From Nyssa sinensis (Eukaryota > Streptophyta > Magnoliopsida > Cornales > Nyssaceae), in NCBI GenBank assembly GCA_008638375.1, contig CM018050.1, forward strand, positions 27,099,097-27,163,096: DNA of 64,000 nucleotides, in the 5' to 3' direction. The notes beneath the pieces were generated by a model. It saw nothing but the letters and a program-made list of their open reading frames with translations, was not told where the DNA came from and did not search any database. This document shows, one piece after another, positions 59,854 through 64,000 of this stretch (position 1 is the stretch's first letter; each line of letters starts with the position of its first letter). A program made the translations under genes and the position numbers.

Positions 59854-59885
59854 ACAAACTCTAAAGTGAATCAAAAGTAGTTTTA

Positions 59886-60163
59886 TTATTGATAATACAT
59901 GTGTAAATATTCGATGTTCCAAGGTCTGGGTACAGGCTTCCCAGTTGAATCTTCCAACCAATAAGTCGTAGGTCTGACGATCTTGGTTACTTTGTAAGGT
60001 CCATCCCAGTTAGGGGAGAGCTTTCCCATAGTGGGATCTTTAGTGTTTAGAAACACCCTTCTTAGGACCAGATCTTCGAGCTAGAAATTGATGGGTTTCA
60101 ACCCCTGGTTGAAACATTTAGCCATTCTCTGTTGGTAAGCTTCAGTCCTAATCCGAGCTTGTT
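59886..60163 (-). pseudogene. Integrase C-terminal remnant of the Tat element
   Basis: The minus strand reads 'LEERCEQARIRTEAYQQRMA', 'DLVLRRVFLNT', 'KLSPNWDGPYKVTKIVRP', 'TYWLEDSTGKPVPRPWN' and 'EYLHMYYQ' then stop at 59,886. This is the normal end of Tat pol. Confidence 0.85.
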
Positions 60164-60690
60164 CACATCTTTCTTCTAGCAAATTGTGTCCCATTATCTG
60201 AAATAATGATGCGGGGTATACCAAACATGCACACAACATTTTTCCAAGTGAAATTCTTCATTTCTACCTTTGTGATGTGGGTTAGTGGTCCAGCTTCTCC
60301 CCATTTAAAGAAATAGTCAATGGCGACTAGCAATAATCTTCTATTTTGAAGGGCTTTTGGCAATGGCCCTACAATGTTCATCCCCTACTAGGTGAAAGGC
60401 TAAGGACGAGTTCATGATGAGGTTGATGTTGGTAAGAAGCAAAATATTGACATTTGTCACACTTCCCAACATATTCCTTAACCTGCTTTAGCATATTGGG
60501 CCAGTAGTAGCCCTGAGTTAGTGCTCGATAAGCTATGGTCCTACCGCCGTTATGGTTGTCACAGATCTCTTCAGGTATCTCGGTTAGGACGTAGTGGGCC
60601 TCTTCTAGAGTTAAGCATCGTAGGAGGGGCTGTGTGTAAGACCTTCGGTAAAGATTTTCTTTAAGAATTAAATACCGAGCTGCCCTAATC
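60163..60690 (-). pseudogene. Integrase zinc-finger and partial catalytic core (Tat element)
   Basis: 'ALTQGYYWPNMLKQV' and 'CDKCQYFASYQHQPH' give the H2C2 finger. 'MNIVGPLPKAL', 'LLLVAIDYFFKWGEA', 'VWKN..FGIPRIIISDNGTQF' give the first part of the core, with the DIVGP Asp replaced by Asn. After DNGTQF the sequence jumps straight to the C-terminal domain, so the rest of the core, with the final catalytic Glu, is deleted. Confidence 0.85.
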
Positions 60691-60799
60691 TGAATTCTCT
60701 TGGCATGATTCTTCTTTTCTAGGAAGCAACCCCTCCTTTAGGTACTGGATGATGGGAGTCATCTAATTCTGAGATTGCTCTAAAATTTGAAGGGATTGT

Positions 60800-61240
60800 A
60801 TTACTTCAATACTAGGTTTTGACTGGTAGGATATTTTTACCATTAAGTCCCTTTCTAGCTTGAGATGAGAGGCTATATTTGCTAAAACGTCGGCTTTGAA
60901 GTTTTGATTTCTTTCAATCTTCTAAATAGTGAACTTGCGAAAAGACCGCTTTAGTGATCGATTCCACCTATTCTGAATATCTGGTCATTCTGTTATCCTT
61001 GGTAGAATATTTTGTCAAAACTTGACTCACTACCAATTGAGAGTTAGAAAATGCGTCAAGATCCAGAGCTTCACATTCTAGAGTCAATTTCATCCCAAAA
61101 GGATAAGTGCTTCATCTTCGGCTTCATTGTTAGAGGCTTTGAATCCCAAGCTAACGGATTTTTTCGGTTATGATCCTATCAGGGGATTGAAGAATTATAC
61201 CTACTCCAGAGCCCGTTGTCTGTAGATGATCTGTCGGTGT
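60800..61240 (-). pseudogene. Second (archaeal-type) RNase H domain remnant, Tat element
   Basis: Minus-strand pieces read 'LYTDRSSTDNG', 'SLGFKASNNEAEDEALI', 'EALDLDAFSNSQLVVSQV', which match the additional RNase H of Tat elements (catalytic D, E, D). Stops and frame changes break it. Confidence 0.65.
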
Positions 61241-61271
61241 AAAGTAGCCATACTGAAGTGTTTATAGTGTT

Positions 61272-61742
61272 TTAAACTTTCGAATGCTGCGTTCCAATGA
61301 ATTCTGCTATAAATTCTACTAATACTTGAGCTTTGATAGCAGTCCGTGGTACATAGAATATGTCAAATTCTCCTAGTTCTATTGACCATTTGACCAGCCG
61401 TCCCGAAACTTCGAGTTTATGTAGGACTGATTTTAAAGCATAGGATATAGGAATTATGATAGGATGATCTTGAAAGTAGGGTCTGAGCTTTCGAGCAGAT
61501 ATTACCAAGGCTAAGGCCAATTTTTTAATTTCTGAGTACCTTGTCTCGGTGTCTAGAAGTGTTTTACTGATGTAGAAAATAGGTTTCTGAACTCCTTTGT
61601 CTTCCCTAACTAACGTATAGCTGATGACACTTTCTAACACAAATAAGTACATGAGTAGTTTTTCCCCTAGCATTGATTTTAAAAGGAGTTCGGAGGAGGC
61701 TAAGTATTGCTTTAGTTGTTGGGAGGCGCCTTCACATTGCAA
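61272..61742 (-). pseudogene. RT connection/RNase H domain of the Tat element, open frame
   Basis: A 156-residue frame contains 'KPIFYISKTLLDTETRYSEI', 'LALALVISARKLRPYFQDHP' and 'VSGRLVKWSIELGEFDI'. This is the classic RNase H region after the RT in Ty3/gypsy pol. Confidence 0.9.
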
Positions 61743-61799
61743 AGGTCCATTCTAGGGCCTTACTCCTCTTTAAGGCTTTAAAGAACGGGAGGCACCAAT

Positions 61800-62768
61800 A
61801 TGTGGATTTAGAGATAACCTATTCAGTGCTGCTATCTTTCCATTCAGCCCTTGATTATCATTTTTAGTTTTGGGTGATTCTAATTCAATCAGAGCTTTGA
61901 TTTATGAGGGGTCTGCCTCAATTCCTCTTTAGAAAACTAGAAAGCCCAATAATTTTTCTTTTGTGATCCCAAAGGTATATTTTAATGGGTTAAGTTTCAT
62001 TTTGTGTTTCTTTAAGATGTCGAACGTTTGGCTTAAGTACTGGATGTGGTCACCCTTTCGAACACTTTTGACGAGCATATCGTCGATGTAGACTTCCATT
62101 GTATCCCCAGTTTAGGGGCCAAACATTCTGTTTATAAACCTTTAGTAGTAGTAACTCCAACATTTTTTCAAACCGAACGACATTACTCTATAATTATAGA
62201 GATCTCGTTCCGATATGAAGGTTGTTTTCTACTTGTCTAGAGGATACATTTGAATCTGATTGTACCTAGAGTAAACGCCCATGAAACTCATGAGTTCGTG
62301 ACCTGCCATGGCATCAATAAGTTGATCAATTCTGGGAAAAGGGAAGCTGTCTTTAGGATAAGCTTTGTTAAGGCTGGTGTAGTCAACGCAGACCCTCTAC
62401 TTGCCGTTCTTCTTTTTTGCACGAACTGTATTGGTAAACCACTTTGAGTAGAACACTTCTCTTATCATTCCAGCATTAAGCAACCTCTAGACCTCTTCAT
62501 TGATGATTTTGTGATGTTCTGAGGCAAATGTCCTTCTTTTTTTTCTTATTGGGGGATGGTCTGGATCTATCATTAACTTGTGAGAGATAAAATCAAGATC
62601 TATTCCTTCCATATCTCTAGTTTCCCAAGCAAATACTGAAAGATTGGCCTTTAGGAATTTAACAATATCCTCTTGCTCAAAATAAGACAGAATTGAGCCA
62701 ATGTGTATGTATTTTTCCTTTTCTTTAGTGCTGATGAATACTTTGATTGGTTCCTTCATTGGTTTCAT
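61800..62768 (-). pseudogene. Reverse transcriptase of the Tat element, with in-frame stops
   Basis: The frame 62,768-62,487 gives the N-terminal part ('FLKANLSVFAWETRDMEGID'). Further motifs on the minus strand are 'KNGK*RVCVDYTSLNKAYPK', 'DSFPFPRIDQLIDAMAGHEL', 'SRYNQIQM', 'MSFGLK', 'YIDDMLVKS' and 'KLNPLKYTFGI'. The catalytic YxDD survives. Several TAG stops replace Trp codons, and a frameshift is likely, so the protein is dead. Confidence 0.92.
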
Positions 62769-62882
62769 TGCGCTTTCCCTTCCTTTGAGACTTAGTGACT
62801 CGTCAACCTTGGAAGGACATTCTTCTATCTCATGAAGATTGGAAGATGAGGAAGTTTTTGTTTCATAAGGGTATTGTAATTG

Positions 62883-63392
62883 TTATTTGGAAGACTTTTC
62901 TTTTAGTGCGAGGGCATGACATTCCCGAACAGTGGGCTGACAGTCCTTGATGATGAAAACTTTGTTGTTATGGACATATTTCAAGCATTGATGGAGGGTT
63001 GAAGTCACTGCTCCCATCTGGTGGATCCAAGGCCTTCCAATAATGATATTATAGGGAGATTTAGAGTCTAGGACCATGTATTCAGAGATCAATATCTTTT
63101 GTCTATCCCCTTCTTCGATTATGGTCGGTAGATCAATTCTGTCCATTGGAATGCTGAGATTCCCGTCTAATCCTACCATGACAGCAACGGTAACTCTGAT
63201 GTCATTAGAGTTGAGTTTCATGTGTTTGAAGGGTTCGTAGAATAGTACGTTGGTAGAACTTCCAGTATCCACGAGAACCCTTCTGATATCAAAATTAGAG
63301 ATTTTAAGTAAGATGACAAGAGTGTCACTGTGAGGACAATGTATCCCAATAAAGTCCAATTCAGAGAACTGGATCTGAGGTTCTGACTTCAC
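62883..63392 (-). pseudogene. Aspartic protease domain of the Tat element
   Basis: A 169-residue frame reads 'RRVLVDTGSSTNVLFYEPF' (active-site DTGSS), 'NDIRVTVAVMVGLDGN', 'SPYNIIIGRPWIHQMGAVTS' and 'LHQCLKYV', as in Tat/Athila proteases. The domain appears intact on its own. Confidence 0.9.
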
Positions 63393-63599
63393 TTTTTTCT
63401 CGATGGTCGAGATCTGGATGATATAGGGTTCTGCCCTTGCCTCTCGAGCATATCCTTTTGCTGGCTCGGTTAGACGTTCCTATCATTGTATTGTCAGTGT
63501 AAAGGCATGAAAATGACTTGAGTATTCTACCGTTGCTGATCATTCCAAATTTTCCTCTATTCAAGCATTTGCTCTTGCCTTCTTTGAGGTGGTCTTTCG

Positions 63600-64000
63600 T
63601 CACGGGGGTTCTGCCTCCTGTCCTGGTGGATAAAATTTCTTAGTCATTTTCTCTTGATGAGATACTCTATTTCTTGCTTTAGAGCCCTGCACTCCTCAAT
63701 CGTGTGCCCCTGCTCCTTATGGAAATCATAATACTTGTTCTGATTTCTTGAGTCAGGGTGGCTTTTTAATGGCTCTAGCCACCTCAGGTTTTTACAAGTT
63801 TGGATCTGTTGGAGTATGTGGGTAAAAGAGGCATTTAGAGGGGTGTAAGTCCCATACCTCCCAGAGTCAAAGTTGTTCTGGACTCTGCATGTTGTTCTTT
63901 TGTCAAGACTCCTGACCCTCTTTTTGTTAGCCCTATTATCCCTCTTCTGAATTTGCTCATCCTTTTGAGCTTGTTCTTTAGCTTTTCGAAATGAGGTTTT
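63600..64000 (-). pseudogene. Gag C-terminal region of the Tat element (cut by window end)
   Basis: The minus strand reads 'RYGTYTPLNASFTHILQQIQ', 'LRWLEPLKSHPDSRNQNKYY' and 'FHKEQGHTIEECRALKQEIE'. These are the gag segment and its zinc-finger-like motif, in which the first Cys (usually YC) has become Tyr. The upstream gag and 5' LTR lie beyond 64,000. Confidence 0.85.

Overview
The window is plant nuclear DNA, most likely from a eudicot and probably a woody rosid. It is AT-rich, gene-poor and packed with nested LTR retrotransposons, MITE-like elements and microsatellites. Two genes have short conserved exons split by canonical GT-AG introns, and there is a typical plant CC-NBS-LRR gene. The species cannot be fixed from the sequence alone.

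Layout. 1-3.3 kb: a diverged long-LTR fragment, other LTR-like sequence and AT/CT/AC microsatellites. 5.65-8.09 kb: one complete single-exon CC-NB-ARC-LRR resistance gene (+), whose 3' end runs into a 222-bp tandem duplication. 9-14 kb: a hAT-like remnant, an AT-rich palindrome and a tandem segmental duplication. 14.1-31.1 kb: a retrotransposon cluster. It holds a minus-strand Tekay/Del-type chromovirus remnant with a 3.1-kb LTR, a decayed SIRE-like copia element whose RT piece is inverted, a 2.9-kb solo LTR nested in that copia element (itself carrying a MITE and a minisatellite), and a 2.9-kb solo LTR of the Tekay family in the opposite orientation.

31.8-53 kb: two convergent housekeeping genes. 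AUG1 (augmin subunit 1, +, six coding exons, 32312-36670) has an odd last splice acceptor. FIS1 (mitochondrial/peroxisomal fission 1, -, five coding exons, 52899-39142) reads as an intact 167-residue tail-anchored TPR protein. Its 8.6-kb third intron holds a small non-autonomous LTR element with a perfect GAGGG target duplication, nested in an older inverted-repeat element, plus LINE and SINE fragments. Its first intron holds a PIF/Harbinger-type MITE.

55.9-64.0 kb: a decayed Tat-lineage Ty3/gypsy element on the minus strand, running off the right edge. Gag, protease, RT, RNase H, a second RNase H and integrase remnants occur in order. They are followed by a 63-bp tandem array and then an open reading frame on the opposite strand (aORF), then a probable 3' LTR. 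This architecture, with TATA-like boxes on both strands of the LTR, is the most interesting structure here. I see no sign of a wholly new system.

The three genes are not functionally linked: CNL is an intracellular immune receptor, AUG1 acts in microtubule nucleation, and FIS1 acts in organelle division. AUG1 and FIS1 are tail to tail, about 2.5 kb apart.
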